64,000 nucleotides of DNA from Oscillospiraceae bacterium (GCA_018110825.1 JAGBCL010000095.1:372001-436000); one strand, 5' to 3'. Positions 43,750 through 52,912 are shown, counted from the first letter of the stretch. Notes: generated by a model not told the origin, from the letters alone. A program made the numbers and translations.

Positions 43750-43797
43750 TTGATAAAAGTTATATTGCATTATATAATATATCTTAAGATATATTAT
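43750..43797 (+). promoter_or_regulatory. Promoter and 24-bp perfect palindromic operator of the TetR gene
   Basis: TTGATA (43750-43755), 17-base spacer, TATAAT (43773-43778). A perfect 24-bp palindrome (43774-43797, half-site ATAATATATCTT) starts within the -10 box and ends 14 bases before the ATG. It is the expected site for autorepression by the TetR-type protein encoded next. Confidence 0.82.
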
Positions 43798-43811
43798 GCG
43801 GGAGGTTTATT

Positions 43812-44426
43812 ATGCCGCCCCAAAAAATAGTAAAAGAAACCTTGTTGGAATACGCATTCAGAATAGCTGAGGAAAAGGGAATAGATGCTGTTACATCACG
43901 AAGTGTTGCAAAGTTGGCAGGGTGCTCTATTCAGCCTGTGTTCAGTCATTTTCCTACAATGGAGGCATTGCATCAGGCAACGTTTGATTATGCATATGAT
44001 AAATTTGTTCAGGAAATTCTTGTGTTTGAAAAACTTCCCGATTTTCTTCCGAGGACAACAAAATGGGTTCTTGACCTGGCAAGAAATAAACCTAATCTTT
44101 ATCATATGCTTTATCTTTCAAACAGCTTCAATGGAAACATCTTGCTTGATGTAATGATGGATTTTGAAAGCAACAAGAAAATGATAGCCAAAATGACGGA
44201 GCTTTACGGGATAGAAGAAAATACCTGCAAGGATATACTGCTTCGAAGCTGTCTTTTTTTGATGGGAATAGCAACGATGATATGCGTAAATCATATGGAC
44301 TTCAGCGATGAACAGGTCGCATTAATGATGAAACAGACTGTTTCTGATATGTACAGGGAACGAAAGGACGTGCATTATGAGAAAAATAGGTTTGATAAAA
44401 GCGTTGTTTCTTACAAGAAAAGCTGA
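43812..44426 (+). CDS. TetR/AcrR-family regulator
   Basis: The 204-residue product has the N-terminal TetR helix-turn-helix (LLEYAFRIAEEKGIDAVTSRSVAKLAGCSIQPVFSHF type, residues 9-50) and a helical ligand domain with no recognised subfamily. GGGAGG precedes the ATG. The adenylate-forming enzyme gene starts inside its last 50 bases, so the two are cotranscribed, and the ligand may be that enzyme's substrate or product. Confidence 0.9.
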   Translation: MPPQKIVKETLLEYAFRIAEEKGIDAVTSRSVAKLAGCSIQPVFSHFPTMEALHQATFDYAYDKFVQEILVFEKLPDFLPRTTKWVLDLARNKPNLYHMLYLSNSFNGNILLDVMMDFESNKKMIAKMTELYGIEENTCKDILLRSCLFLMGIATMICVNHMDFSDEQVALMMKQTVSDMYRERKDVHYEKNRFDKSVVSYKKS

Positions 44427-45723
44427 CAAAATGAGTGCAGCAGAACGAACTGCCTTACAGCAGGAACGTTTAAAAGAGCTTGTTTCTTATGTAAAGGAAA
44501 ACAGTCCATATTTTGCAGACCTTTATAAGAATGCAAATGAAAATACACCGTTGTCCGAAATGCCTGTTACAAATAAAAAGGAAATGATGGTGAATTTCGA
44601 CAAGTGGCTTACAGACAGCAGCATAACCAAAGAAAAGGTTGAGGATTTTATGTCCGATGTTTCAAATGTCGGCACAAAACTTGATGGAAAGTATCTTGTG
44701 TATACAACATCAGGCTCTACGGGAAATCCCTGCATAATGCTTTACGATGAATCAACAATAAATGTTTCTTCTGCTATTGGAGCACTCAGAAGTTTTGCAC
44801 GAAAAGATGATATGACAGCTTTTATGAAGTCGGGCAAAAAAACAATGGCTCTTTTTGCAGATGGCGGATTTTATCTCGGTTGTGGTTCTGTAAGATACAA
44901 TCTTCGCAAAATGCCTTGGAAGAAAAAGGTGATGAGAACCTGTGATGTGCGAAAGCCTACTGATGAAATTGTAAGTACACTTAATGAGTATCAGCCTTCA
45001 ATGATAGGCTGTTATCCTACAGCTATGGAAGTTCTTGCAGCTGAACAGGAACAGGGCAGACTTAAAATCAAGCCTGCAATAATTATGACAGGCGGCGAAA
45101 AGCTTAATGATGAAGTCCGTGAACATTTGTCGGAAGTTTTTGATTGTTACGTTCAGACGAATTATTCCTGCACTGAAGGCGGAACGATGGCTTGCGAATG
45201 TACAGAACGTCATTTTCATATAAACGATGACTGGGTTATTCTTGAAGCGGTTGACGAAAACAACAAGCCTGTTCCGTTTGGTACTCAATCCGCAAAGGTT
45301 CTGCTAACAAATCTGGCAAATAAAATCTGTCCGGTAATCCGATTTGAAATTACTGACAGAATTATTATGCACAATGAACCATGCAAGTGCGGCAATACAA
45401 GACCGTGGCTTACAATTGAAGGCAGAACTGATGATATTATTTTTTTTGAAAACGGAGTAAGGATTGCACCAATGCTGCTTTATGCAATACTGAAAGAGGT
45501 GCACGGAATTAACCGCTTTCAGCTTATTCAGCATAATGACGACCGTCTTGAACTAAGGCTGATTGCGGACAATAAACAGGAAATTTTTACAGTTGCCAAA
45601 AAAGCAGTTGAGGATTATCTTTCTGAAAATGGAGTTTTGACAGAGGTTTTTCTTTCCGATGAAGCACCTGCGGCACATCCTGTCAGCGGAAAGTATAAGC
45701 ATATTATTGCCAAAAACAAATAG
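44377..45723 (+). CDS. Adenylate-forming enzyme, PaaK/CapK-like
   Basis: The 448-residue product has the ANL-superfamily phosphate loop YTTSGSTGNP (about residue 108), a middle region with MTGGEKLND and NYSCTEGG, and a C-terminal domain with EGRTDDIIFF, the order of phenylacetate-CoA ligase-like enzymes. It would activate a carboxylic acid as acyl-AMP, perhaps to CoA. The substrate is unknown. AAAGGACG precedes the ATG, which overlaps the TetR gene. Confidence 0.85.
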   Translation: MRKIGLIKALFLTRKADKMSAAERTALQQERLKELVSYVKENSPYFADLYKNANENTPLSEMPVTNKKEMMVNFDKWLTDSSITKEKVEDFMSDVSNVGTKLDGKYLVYTTSGSTGNPCIMLYDESTINVSSAIGALRSFARKDDMTAFMKSGKKTMALFADGGFYLGCGSVRYNLRKMPWKKKVMRTCDVRKPTDEIVSTLNEYQPSMIGCYPTAMEVLAAEQEQGRLKIKPAIIMTGGEKLNDEVREHLSEVFDCYVQTNYSCTEGGTMACECTERHFHINDDWVILEAVDENNKPVPFGTQSAKVLLTNLANKICPVIRFEITDRIIMHNEPCKCGNTRPWLTIEGRTDDIIFFENGVRIAPMLLYAILKEVHGINRFQLIQHNDDRLELRLIADNKQEIFTVAKKAVEDYLSENGVLTEVFLSDEAPAAHPVSGKYKHIIAKNK

Positions 45724-45743
45724 ATGCTATGAAGGAAAAATGG

Positions 45744-45772
45744 AGGGATTGCAGTATTATGCAGCAATCCCT
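45744..45772 (+). terminator. Hairpin after the adenylate-forming gene
   Basis: AGGGATTGC (45744-45752) pairs with GCAATCCCT (45764-45772). The same AGGGATTGC-type hairpin recurs at 52736 and 57601. Confidence 0.7.
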
Positions 45773-45790
45773 TAAACTATGTCTGAATAA

Positions 45791-45905
45791 CTACAAAATT
45801 AATTTTTTTGATTACGGCACATTCTTCAATGTCCTGAATGGGTTCTGTTTTTAAATGCGGTCTACCCATAAAATTTATGGAGTAAATTTCATAGTTGTTC
45901 TTTCT
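45791..45905 (-). pseudogene. R1 fragment followed by a second decayed spoIIID leader copy
   Basis: CTACAAAATTAATTTTTTTGA (45791-45811) is a damaged R1. From 45812 the minus strand reads MGRPHLKTEPIQDIEECAVI, a degenerate version of the SpoIIID N-terminus, with a recognisable leader (AGTTGTTCTTTCTGCGTATATGC-like) upstream. It is too short to function. Confidence 0.65.
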
Positions 45906-45929
45906 GCGTATATGCTTGTGAATAATGTA

Positions 45930-46088
45930 TTACTGGTCAAGGCCAAAATCAGTCTCATAAGCTGCAACAAGCTTTTCAGGCAAGTCGAAAACAGGCTGTC
46001 CGCCAATAAGGTTTGTGCCTGCTTCAATTCTAAGGTAAGCGATATTTTCAGTACCTTCCTTTTCAATGCAAGCCTTGACCTGATTTCA
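45930..46088 (-). pseudogene. C-terminal remnant of an unknown protein
   Basis: The minus-strand frame ends ENIAYLRIEAGTNLIGGQPV then FDLPEKLVAAYETDFGLDQ and a stop. It looks like a well-formed protein C-terminus, but the frame has an upstream stop and no start. I do not recognise the family. Confidence 0.5.
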
Positions 46089-46174
46089 ACAGCAATTGAT
46101 TTGTGCTAATGAACAAATTACTTGGTGAGGGAGTAGTTATAAATGTGAAAAACTAACGAAATGTTTTAAAACTC

Positions 46175-46203
46175 TTGACATTATCAGTTTACAGTGCTAA
46201 AAT
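46175..46203 (+). promoter_or_regulatory. Sigma-A promoter of the T-box-ilvA-ridA operon
   Basis: TTGACA, 17-base spacer, TAAAAT. Confidence 0.85.
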
Positions 46204-46209
46204 GTAGCT

Positions 46210-46500
46210 AAATTGAATAGTAAAGGCGTTGACGAAGACGGAAGCTATAAGCTGTTTTCCCAGAGAGTCGGGGGTGGTGCAATCCCGATAAAACACAGTA
46301 GATTTTCCCATCCCTTCTGAGCCGGAAGCCCCAAAGGTTTTTACACCCAGTAGGCGTTTCCCGTGAATGCTGCGTAAATGCATAGAGGTTGTCAGACTTC
46401 GAAGAGGTGGCGGATTTTTATCCGCAATTTGAGTGGTACCGCGAGTGATAAGTGTTTTTCACCCGTCTCAAAGCAAGGCTTTGGGGCGGGTTTTTATTTT
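46210..46500 (+). promoter_or_regulatory. T-box riboswitch upstream of ilvA
   Basis: A 290-base leader contains the AGAGA-type element of stem I (near 46262), the T-box core GAGTGGTACCGCGAG (46431-46445) and a terminal hairpin CCCGTCTCAAAGC (46462-46474) with GCTTTGGGGCGGG (46478-46490) followed by TTTTTATTTT. Uncharged tRNA binding would form the antiterminator and permit ilvA transcription. I did not fold stem I well enough to name the specifier codon; isoleucine is expected from the gene. Confidence 0.92.
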
Positions 46501-46552
46501 GCCCTAAAGCAAGTACACAAAGCATATAATTGATTGAAAGGCGGAATGAATT

Positions 46553-47743
46553 ATGTTATCTCTCGACAAGGTTTTCAATGCTCAGACGATGCTGAAAAGC
46601 ATCATCCGTGAAACAAATATGGTGCGTGCATACGGAATTGCTCCCGATTGTGAACTTTATCTCAAACCTGAAAATTTACAAATTACAGGCTCGTTCAAGG
46701 TGAGAGGCTCAGCTTACAAAATCGCTATGCTTTCCGATGAGGAAAAGGCAAAGGGCGTAATCGCCTGCTCTGCGGGAAACCACGCTCAGGGTGTTGCTCT
46801 TGCGGCAACCAAAAACGGCATCAAATCACTTATCTGCTTGCCTGACAGTGCACCTATCTCCAAGGTTGAGGCAACAAAGGGTTTTGGTGCTGATGTATGC
46901 CTTGTGGAAGGCTGTTACGATGACGCTTATCAGAAGGCACTTGAACTGAAAGAAAGTGAAGGCTATACTTTTGTACACCCATTCGACGATGAAAATGTTA
47001 TCGCTGGTCAGGGCACGATTGCACTTGAAATTCTCAGTGGGCTTGACGATATTGACGCTGTTGTTGTGCCAATCGGAGGCGGAGGACTTATTTCGGGTAT
47101 CGCGTACACGGTAAAACAGATACGTCCTTCCGTCAAGGTTTACGGCGTACAGGTTGCAGGTGCACCGAGTATGTACAACTCAATAAATAACGGCGAAATA
47201 GAGTGTCTTTCCTCCGTATCAACAATTGCCGACGGTATCGCTGTTAAAAAGCCGGGCGAAAACACTTACGCACTTGTAAAGGAGTACGTTGACGAAATTG
47301 CCCTTGTAAGCGATGACGAGGTTGCAAGTGCAATCCTTGCTCTTGTTGAAAAGCAGAAGATGATTGCCGAGGGTGCAGGTGCAACAGCCGTTGCGGCAGT
47401 AATGTTCAACAAATTTGACCTGAAGGGCAAGCGTGTTGCGGCAGTTGTATCAGGTGGCAATATTGACGTAACAAGCCTTTCCCGTGTTATCGACAGAGGT
47501 CTGCGCAACTCGGGACGTTCATCGAGCCTGCTTATTGAGCTTATAGATAAGCCCGGTCAGCTGAAGGACATTTCCCGCATAATTGCTGATTGCGGCGGTA
47601 ATGTTACAGGTGTACACTACGAAAAGGGCAACACCGAAAGCGTAAACGGCTGTTTCCTCCGTATCGAAATGGAAACAAGGGATTATATGCACGTCAACCT
47701 TATCACGAGAACACTTCGTGACGAAGGCTTTAAGCTTGTCTAA
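46553..47743 (+). CDS. ilvA: Threonine ammonia-lyase (threonine dehydratase)
   Basis: The 396-residue PLP enzyme has the lysine box ITGSFKVRGSAYK (Lys49), the GNHAQGVAL motif, the glycine-rich phosphate loop VVPIGGGGL, and a C-terminal ACT domain (about 320-396, IELIDKPGQLKDISRII). It converts threonine to 2-oxobutanoate, either for isoleucine synthesis or for catabolism. The single short ACT domain is typical of the catabolic/short form, but the T-box suggests a role tied to amino-acid supply. GAAAGGCGG precedes the ATG. Confidence 0.95.
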   Translation: MLSLDKVFNAQTMLKSIIRETNMVRAYGIAPDCELYLKPENLQITGSFKVRGSAYKIAMLSDEEKAKGVIACSAGNHAQGVALAATKNGIKSLICLPDSAPISKVEATKGFGADVCLVEGCYDDAYQKALELKESEGYTFVHPFDDENVIAGQGTIALEILSGLDDIDAVVVPIGGGGLISGIAYTVKQIRPSVKVYGVQVAGAPSMYNSINNGEIECLSSVSTIADGIAVKKPGENTYALVKEYVDEIALVSDDEVASAILALVEKQKMIAEGAGATAVAAVMFNKFDLKGKRVAAVVSGGNIDVTSLSRVIDRGLRNSGRSSSLLIELIDKPGQLKDISRIIADCGGNVTGVHYEKGNTESVNGCFLRIEMETRDYMHVNLITRTLRDEGFKLV

Positions 47744-47763
47744 TACTGAAAGGAGTAATTCTT

Positions 47764-48141
47764 ATGAGTAACAAAATTCACACAAACAATGCACCTGCGG
47801 CAATCGGTCCTTACTCTCAGGCTGTTGTAACAGGAAACCTCATCTTTACCTCGGGACAGATTGCACTTAACCCTGAAACGGGTGCACTTGAAGGCACAAA
47901 CATTACCGAGCAGACTCACCGCGTCTGCAAAAATCTTTCCGCTGTACTTTCCGAAGCAGGCGGCTCACTTGAAAGTGCTGTCAAGACGGTCTGCTTTTTA
48001 AGTGATATGGCTGATTTTGCCGAGTTCAACGCTGTTTACGGACAGTATTTCACTGAAAAACCAGCCCGTTCTTGCGTTGCAGTAAAGGAGCTTCCTAAGG
48101 GTGCGCTTGTGGAGGTGGAGGTTATTGCAGAAATCCATTGA
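47764..48141 (+). CDS. ridA: RidA-family imine deaminase
   Basis: The 125-residue product has the RidA/YjgF pattern: APAAIGPYSQAVVTGNLIFTSGQIAL and the C-terminal RSCVAVKELPKGALVEVEVIA with the catalytic-pocket Arg. RidA hydrolyses 2-aminoacrylate and 2-iminobutyrate released by IlvA and similar PLP enzymes. It is 20 bases after ilvA and shares its T-box-controlled transcript. Confidence 0.95.
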   Translation: MSNKIHTNNAPAAIGPYSQAVVTGNLIFTSGQIALNPETGALEGTNITEQTHRVCKNLSAVLSEAGGSLESAVKTVCFLSDMADFAEFNAVYGQYFTEKPARSCVAVKELPKGALVEVEVIAEIH

Positions 48142-48271
48142 GCAGCATAAAGGTATGCGTGAAAGATGTTGATAATCCAGTAAAACTTGTAAAATTGCAA
48201 ATGAAATGATATTCAAAAATTGTTATTTTATACAAATTTTATGTAATTTGATATTTCTTTCAAAAAAACTA

Positions 48272-48300
48272 TTGCATTTTTATCAACGAAGTGCTACTAT
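48272..48300 (+). promoter_or_regulatory. Sigma-A promoter of the ABC uptake operon
   Basis: TTGCAT, 17-base spacer, TACTAT, about 100 bases before the substrate-binding protein gene. The rest of 48142-48401 is AT-rich and shows no T-box. Confidence 0.65.
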
Positions 48301-48401
48301 AAAGCTGTACAGCTTTAAAGCTTTTATGTGCTAAAGCTTTGGCGATGTTTTGTAATTCAGGGAAAGTGAAAAATCACACCCTTTGGAAAGGAAAGAATTT
48401 T

Positions 48402-49367
48402 ATGAAAATGAAGAAAATCCTTGCAGCAGTTGCTGCTGCAGCAATGCTTGCAACTTGCACAGCTTGTTCCGCTGACAACGGCAAAATCAAAATCGGTATC
48501 TCCAAGATGATGACACACGACGCTATGGACAGAGCTGAAAACGGATTTATCGACGCTCTCAATGCAAACGGATACGATGACACAAAGGTTGAAATCGACG
48601 CACAGAATGGTCAGGGTGAAACCTCCAACCTCAACACAATCGCAACACAGTTTGTAGGTGACAACGTTGATCTTATTTTTGCTATTGCAACTCCTGCTGC
48701 TCAGGCTGCACAGGGTCAGACAACAGAAATTCCGATTATCGGTACAGCTATCACAGACTTTGCAGATGCAGGTCTTGTAAACTCCAACGATAACCCAGGT
48801 ACCAACGTTTCCGGTACAACAGATATGAACCCTGTAAAAGAACAGATTGACCTTATGCTCAAGCTTGTTCCTGATACAAAGACAGTTGGTTTCCTCTACA
48901 ATTCCTCCGAGGACAATTCCGTTCTTCAGGTTGGTATTGCTAAGGAATATGTTGAAAGCCTCGGTCTCCAGTGGACAGAAAAGACAGTTTCCAATACAAA
49001 CGAAGTTCAGCAGGCTACAACTTCCATTGTTACAGAGTGTGATGCAATCTATATTCCTACCGACAACATTTTCGCTTCTTCTATGACAACAGTTTACGAG
49101 GTTGCTGTTGAAGCAAAAATGCCTGTAATCTGTGGTGAAAGCGGTATGGTAATGTCAGGCGGACTTGCTACACTTGGTCTTGATTACTATGACCTTGGTT
49201 ACCAGGCTGGTCTTATGGCAATCAGAGTACTCGAAGGCGAGGACATTTCCAAGATGCCAATCGAGGGTGCTTCCGAGTTCGTTTACTGCATCAATGGTGA
49301 CTTTGCCGAAGCAATCGGAATGACAATTCCTGAAGATTTGCAGCAGTACGTTACAAAGGCTGAATAA
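48402..49367 (+). CDS. ABC transporter substrate-binding lipoprotein (TrpX/ABC_sub_bind type)
   Basis: The 321-residue product has a lipoprotein signal peptide (MKMKKILAAVAAAAMLATCTAC, lipid-modified Cys near residue 22) and the periplasmic-binding fold of the ABC_sub_bind family (KIKIGISKMMTHDAMDRAENGF). Related TrpXYZ systems import tryptophan or other amino acids. The ATG at 48402 has GGAAAGG; a longer frame lacks one. First of a three-gene transporter. Confidence 0.88.
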   Translation: MKMKKILAAVAAAAMLATCTACSADNGKIKIGISKMMTHDAMDRAENGFIDALNANGYDDTKVEIDAQNGQGETSNLNTIATQFVGDNVDLIFAIATPAAQAAQGQTTEIPIIGTAITDFADAGLVNSNDNPGTNVSGTTDMNPVKEQIDLMLKLVPDTKTVGFLYNSSEDNSVLQVGIAKEYVESLGLQWTEKTVSNTNEVQQATTSIVTECDAIYIPTDNIFASSMTTVYEVAVEAKMPVICGESGMVMSGGLATLGLDYYDLGYQAGLMAIRVLEGEDISKMPIEGASEFVYCINGDFAEAIGMTIPEDLQQYVTKAE

Positions 49368-49449
49368 TTACATAATAAATAATGCGGGGCGGTATAATTA
49401 TACCGCTGCCGCATTTTTGGAAGAAAAACGTTTTTGAAAGGAAATCATT

Positions 49450-50442
49450 ATGGTAAACATAATTCTTGGTGCAATAGCGTTAGGTCTGCTGTGGGGAATA
49501 ATGACGCTGGGTGTGCATCTTACATATCGTATCCTTGATGTTGCCGACCTTACTGTTGAAGGCACAATCACAACAGGTGGTGCAATTGCCGCAATTATGA
49601 TAACCAGCGGTATAAATCCGTGGCTGTCCTGTCTTGCAGCCCTCGGTGCAGGTCTTATCGGCGGTCTGGTAACAGCGCTTCTTCACACAAAGCTGAAAAT
49701 TCCTGCACTTCTTTCCGGTATTCTTACAATGACAGCCTGCTATTCCATAAACCTTCGTATAATGGGCAAGGCGAATATTCCTCTGCCGTCAACAGGTTCA
49801 AACAAGGTTGAAACCGTGTTTACACCTGTGCACGAGCTGATGAAGAAGCTTGTAGGTGAGTACGACGACAGTGCTTCTGCTGCATGGTTTTATGATATTA
49901 TCTGCAGCAAGAACTTTTCCGCAATGCTTGTTGGTATACTTGTTATAATTGTGATTTCGGTTATCACATACTGGTTTTTCGGTACAGAGCTCGGCTGTGC
50001 AATCCGTGCAACAGGCAACAATCAGAAGATGGTTCGTGCGCAGGGTATCAGTACAACACTTATGATTATCATTTGCCTTATGCTTTCAAATGGTCTTGTT
50101 GCACTTTCAGGTGCATTTATCGCACAGTATCAGGCATACGCTGATATTCAGATGGGTATCGGTTCAATCGTAATTGGTCTTGCTTCACTTATCATCGGCG
50201 AGGTGCTTATCGGTACAAAGACATTCAAAAGAAATCTTGTTGCACTTGCCGTCGGTGCGGTTGTGTACAGAATTATCATTGCACTTGTTATGGCGGCTGG
50301 TATGGCGGCAAATGACCTTAAGCTGTTTACAGCAATTACAGTTACACTTTGTCTGTCCTTGCCTCTTATCAAGGATAAACTCAACAAAATCGTCAGCAAG
50401 CGCAACGGCGAAGCAGCTGTTACCGCAGAAAAGGAGGGTTAA
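49450..50442 (+). CDS. ABC transporter permease
   Basis: The 330-residue multi-helix membrane protein is of the branched-chain/TrpY permease type: GLLWGIMTLGVHLTYRILDVADLTVEG at the start and GCAIRATGNNQKMVRAQGIS as the EAA-like coupling loop. It forms the channel for the lipoprotein's ligand. GAAAGG precedes the ATG. The 80-base gap after the binding-protein gene contains a GC-rich hairpin (near 49383-49420) that may lower expression of the downstream genes. Confidence 0.88.
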   Translation: MVNIILGAIALGLLWGIMTLGVHLTYRILDVADLTVEGTITTGGAIAAIMITSGINPWLSCLAALGAGLIGGLVTALLHTKLKIPALLSGILTMTACYSINLRIMGKANIPLPSTGSNKVETVFTPVHELMKKLVGEYDDSASAAWFYDIICSKNFSAMLVGILVIIVISVITYWFFGTELGCAIRATGNNQKMVRAQGISTTLMIIICLMLSNGLVALSGAFIAQYQAYADIQMGIGSIVIGLASLIIGEVLIGTKTFKRNLVALAVGAVVYRIIIALVMAAGMAANDLKLFTAITVTLCLSLPLIKDKLNKIVSKRNGEAAVTAEKEG

Positions 50443-50445
50443 ACC

Positions 50446-51243
50446 ATGTTAAAAATGATTGATATACACAAGACCTTCAATGCTGGTACAGTAAACGAAA
50501 AAAAGGCACTCAACGGGCTTAACCTTACCCTCGAAAAGGGTGATTTCGTTGCGGTAATCGGCGGCAACGGAGCGGGTAAGTCAACCATGCTCAATGCCCT
50601 TTCGGGTGTGTGGCCTGTTGATAAGGGCGAGATTATCGTTGACGGAGTAAACATCACGAAAAAGGTTGAACATCAGCGTGCACCATACCTCGGAAGAGTT
50701 TTTCAGGACCCTATGATGGGTACTGCGGCAAATATGGAAATTCAGGAAAACCTTGCCCTTGCTCTCAGACGCGGACAGAAAAGAACACTCCGCTGGGGTA
50801 TTACCGAAAAGGAACGTCGTGAGTATAAGGAATTACTTGCAACACTTGACCTTGGACTTGAAAACCGAATGACGACTAAGGTTGGTTTGCTTTCAGGCGG
50901 TCAGCGTCAGGCGCTTACGCTTCTTATGGCAACTCTCCGTCAGCCGAAAATTCTTCTGCTTGACGAACACACAGCCGCACTTGACCCTAAAACAGCGGCA
51001 AAGGTGCTGGAGCTGTCCGATAAGATTATTTCCGACAATGGCTTGACAGCGTTGATGGTTACACATAATATGAAGGACGCTATCAAGCACGGTAATAGAC
51101 TTATAATGATGAACAACGGACAAATTATTTTTGACGTAAAGGGTGAGGAGAAGAAAAATCTCACTGTAAACTCTCTGCTTCAGAAGTTTACCGAAATCAG
51201 CGGAAGTGAATTTGCAAATGACAGAATGTTGTTGTCAGAATAA
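50446..51243 (+). CDS. ABC transporter ATP-binding protein
   Basis: The 265-residue ATPase has Walker A GGNGAGKST at residues 39-47, Q-loop, signature LLSGGQRQAL, Walker B ILLLDEHTAAL and switch His in THNMKD. It starts three bases after the permease stop and powers the same importer. Confidence 0.93.
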   Translation: MLKMIDIHKTFNAGTVNEKKALNGLNLTLEKGDFVAVIGGNGAGKSTMLNALSGVWPVDKGEIIVDGVNITKKVEHQRAPYLGRVFQDPMMGTAANMEIQENLALALRRGQKRTLRWGITEKERREYKELLATLDLGLENRMTTKVGLLSGGQRQALTLLMATLRQPKILLLDEHTAALDPKTAAKVLELSDKIISDNGLTALMVTHNMKDAIKHGNRLIMMNNGQIIFDVKGEEKKNLTVNSLLQKFTEISGSEFANDRMLLSE

Positions 51244-51268
51244 AATTTAGTTGTTATGAGGCTATACT

Positions 51269-52705
51269 ATGAAAAAGACCTATGTTACGTCAATGCCCAA
51301 CCATATCGGTGCCTTTCTGAAAGCAAGCAAGTGTTTTTCTGCTCTTGGAATCAATATAACACGTGTCAGCTATAATAAGGCAGTTGATTCTCACACTCTT
51401 TTTATAGATGCTGAGGGTACGAAAGAACAGTTGGAAAAGGCTGATACAGAGCTTAAAAAAATTGGTTATCTGCACAGTAACACCAATAAAACAAGTATCG
51501 TGCTGATTGAGTTTCAACTCAGGGATGTACCCGGAAGCGTTACGGACATATTAACTTTAATCAACGATTTTAATTTCAATATTTCATACCTCAGTTCGCA
51601 GGAAAATGGAACTGATTATCAACTTTTTAAAATGGGCTTATATGTTGAGGATTTTGATAAGATAACCGAATTTATCAAAGAAGCTGAAAAGCTTTGCAAG
51701 GTACGTGTTATAGACTATAACAGCTCAGAGAAAATCTATGACAACAGCATATTCTATAATGCATATGTTACGGGACTTTCTCAGATAATGGGGTTATCTG
51801 AGGATATCAGCCGTGAGTTGCTCGTCCATGTGAACCTTGCAATGCAGACGCTTGATGAACAAGGCTTGTCACCTTACAGAACCTTTGACAGTATAAGTAA
51901 ATTTGCCGAGTTATTGGGCACATCAAAGGGTGAAGCATTTTCGCCGAGAATAAGTACGCATAAGATATCCGAAAATACGGAAATAACCTTGATAGAGCCT
52001 CCTTGCGGAAGCAATACCATGATTATAAGAAGCAATGACAAGTATTTGTTCGTTGATAGCGGATATGCTTGTTACCGTGAGGAAATGCTGAAAATATTCA
52101 GAAATATTATTCCTGATTTTGAAAACGTAAAGAAAACCATTCTTGTAACTCATGCGGACGTTGACCATTGCGGGTTGCTGCCATTGTTTGATGAAATCAT
52201 AGCAGGTGCAAAAACAGCACTTTGTCTGAAAAATGAATTCATCGGAAAAGATGGATATCGTGAGGAAAATCCGCTTCACAAGCCGTATATCAATATATGC
52301 AAGGCGCTTACTTCATACACGCCTGTAAATCCAGATAAAATCACAGTATTATGGAACAATATTGAAGAATTGAAGGAACCTCTTACACAGGTAGGATTTT
52401 TTGATTTTGAAGAACTGCATTTTGAAGTGTACGAGGGTAAAGGCGGTCATCTACCTGGTGAGATTGTGCTGATCGATTATAGAAATCACATTGCAATTAC
52501 GGGTGATATCTATATAAACATCAAGGGACTTACCCGCGAACAGGCTGAATACAATCAGTATGCACCGATTCTGATGACTTCCGTTGATACTGACCCTGCA
52601 CTGTGTGCTTTGGAAAGAAACGCTGTCATGCAGCGTTTGGGAGTAGGCAAATGGCAGATTTTCGGTGCACACGGATTCAAAAAGGATTATTCGGTCAGCT
52701 TTTAA
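51269..52705 (+). CDS. ACT-domain plus metallo-beta-lactamase-fold protein
   Basis: The 478-residue product has two N-terminal ACT-like domains (about 1-68 and 75-150, with VTSMPNHIGAFLKAS and EFQLRDVPGSVTDIL), a helical linker, and a C-terminal metallo-hydrolase domain with THADVDHCG as the metal motif, later VYEGKGGHLPGE and ITGD. ACT domains bind amino acids, so the hydrolase may be amino-acid-regulated. It is 25 bases after the ATPase gene and probably cotranscribed. The substrate is unknown. Confidence 0.82.
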   Translation: MKKTYVTSMPNHIGAFLKASKCFSALGINITRVSYNKAVDSHTLFIDAEGTKEQLEKADTELKKIGYLHSNTNKTSIVLIEFQLRDVPGSVTDILTLINDFNFNISYLSSQENGTDYQLFKMGLYVEDFDKITEFIKEAEKLCKVRVIDYNSSEKIYDNSIFYNAYVTGLSQIMGLSEDISRELLVHVNLAMQTLDEQGLSPYRTFDSISKFAELLGTSKGEAFSPRISTHKISENTEITLIEPPCGSNTMIIRSNDKYLFVDSGYACYREEMLKIFRNIIPDFENVKKTILVTHADVDHCGLLPLFDEIIAGAKTALCLKNEFIGKDGYREENPLHKPYINICKALTSYTPVNPDKITVLWNNIEELKEPLTQVGFFDFEELHFEVYEGKGGHLPGEIVLIDYRNHIAITGDIYINIKGLTREQAEYNQYAPILMTSVDTDPALCALERNAVMQRLGVGKWQIFGAHGFKKDYSVSF

Positions 52706-52735
52706 AAAAGTATTTATGATGAAATATAAAGCAAA

Positions 52736-52766
52736 AAGGGATTACTGTGTTGTGCAGCAATCCCTT
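52736..52766 (+). terminator. Hairpin after the ABC/ACT-MBL operon
   Basis: AAGGGATTACTG pairs with CAGCAATCCCTT with one A-C mismatch, then ATTATATATAT. Confidence 0.7.
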
Positions 52767-52786
52767 ATTATATATATCCCGACCTA

Positions 52787-52827
52787 TACAAAATAACAAA
52801 AATTGTATTTTCTAATTTGCAACAACC
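52787..52827. repeat. Dispersed intergenic repeat R1, copy 2
   Basis: TACAAAATAACAAAAATTGT then ATTTTCTAATTTGCAACAAC and C, in the same orientation as copies at 43441 and 56336. With copy 3 it flanks the TIR/RyR operon as direct repeats 3.5 kb apart. Confidence 0.8.
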
Positions 52828-52912
52828 ATTTGCCGAACCGTTGATATTTAGTTTGTTAACATAACAATTACATTTGCTTTGAAAGAACGATTATATTGAT
52901 AATTACAGCGGA

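Noticed and set aside
48142-48401. A T-box or riboswitch ahead of the TrpX-like operon
   Set aside because: No TGGNACCGCG core and no terminator hairpin before the start; only a promoter and short AT-rich repeats.
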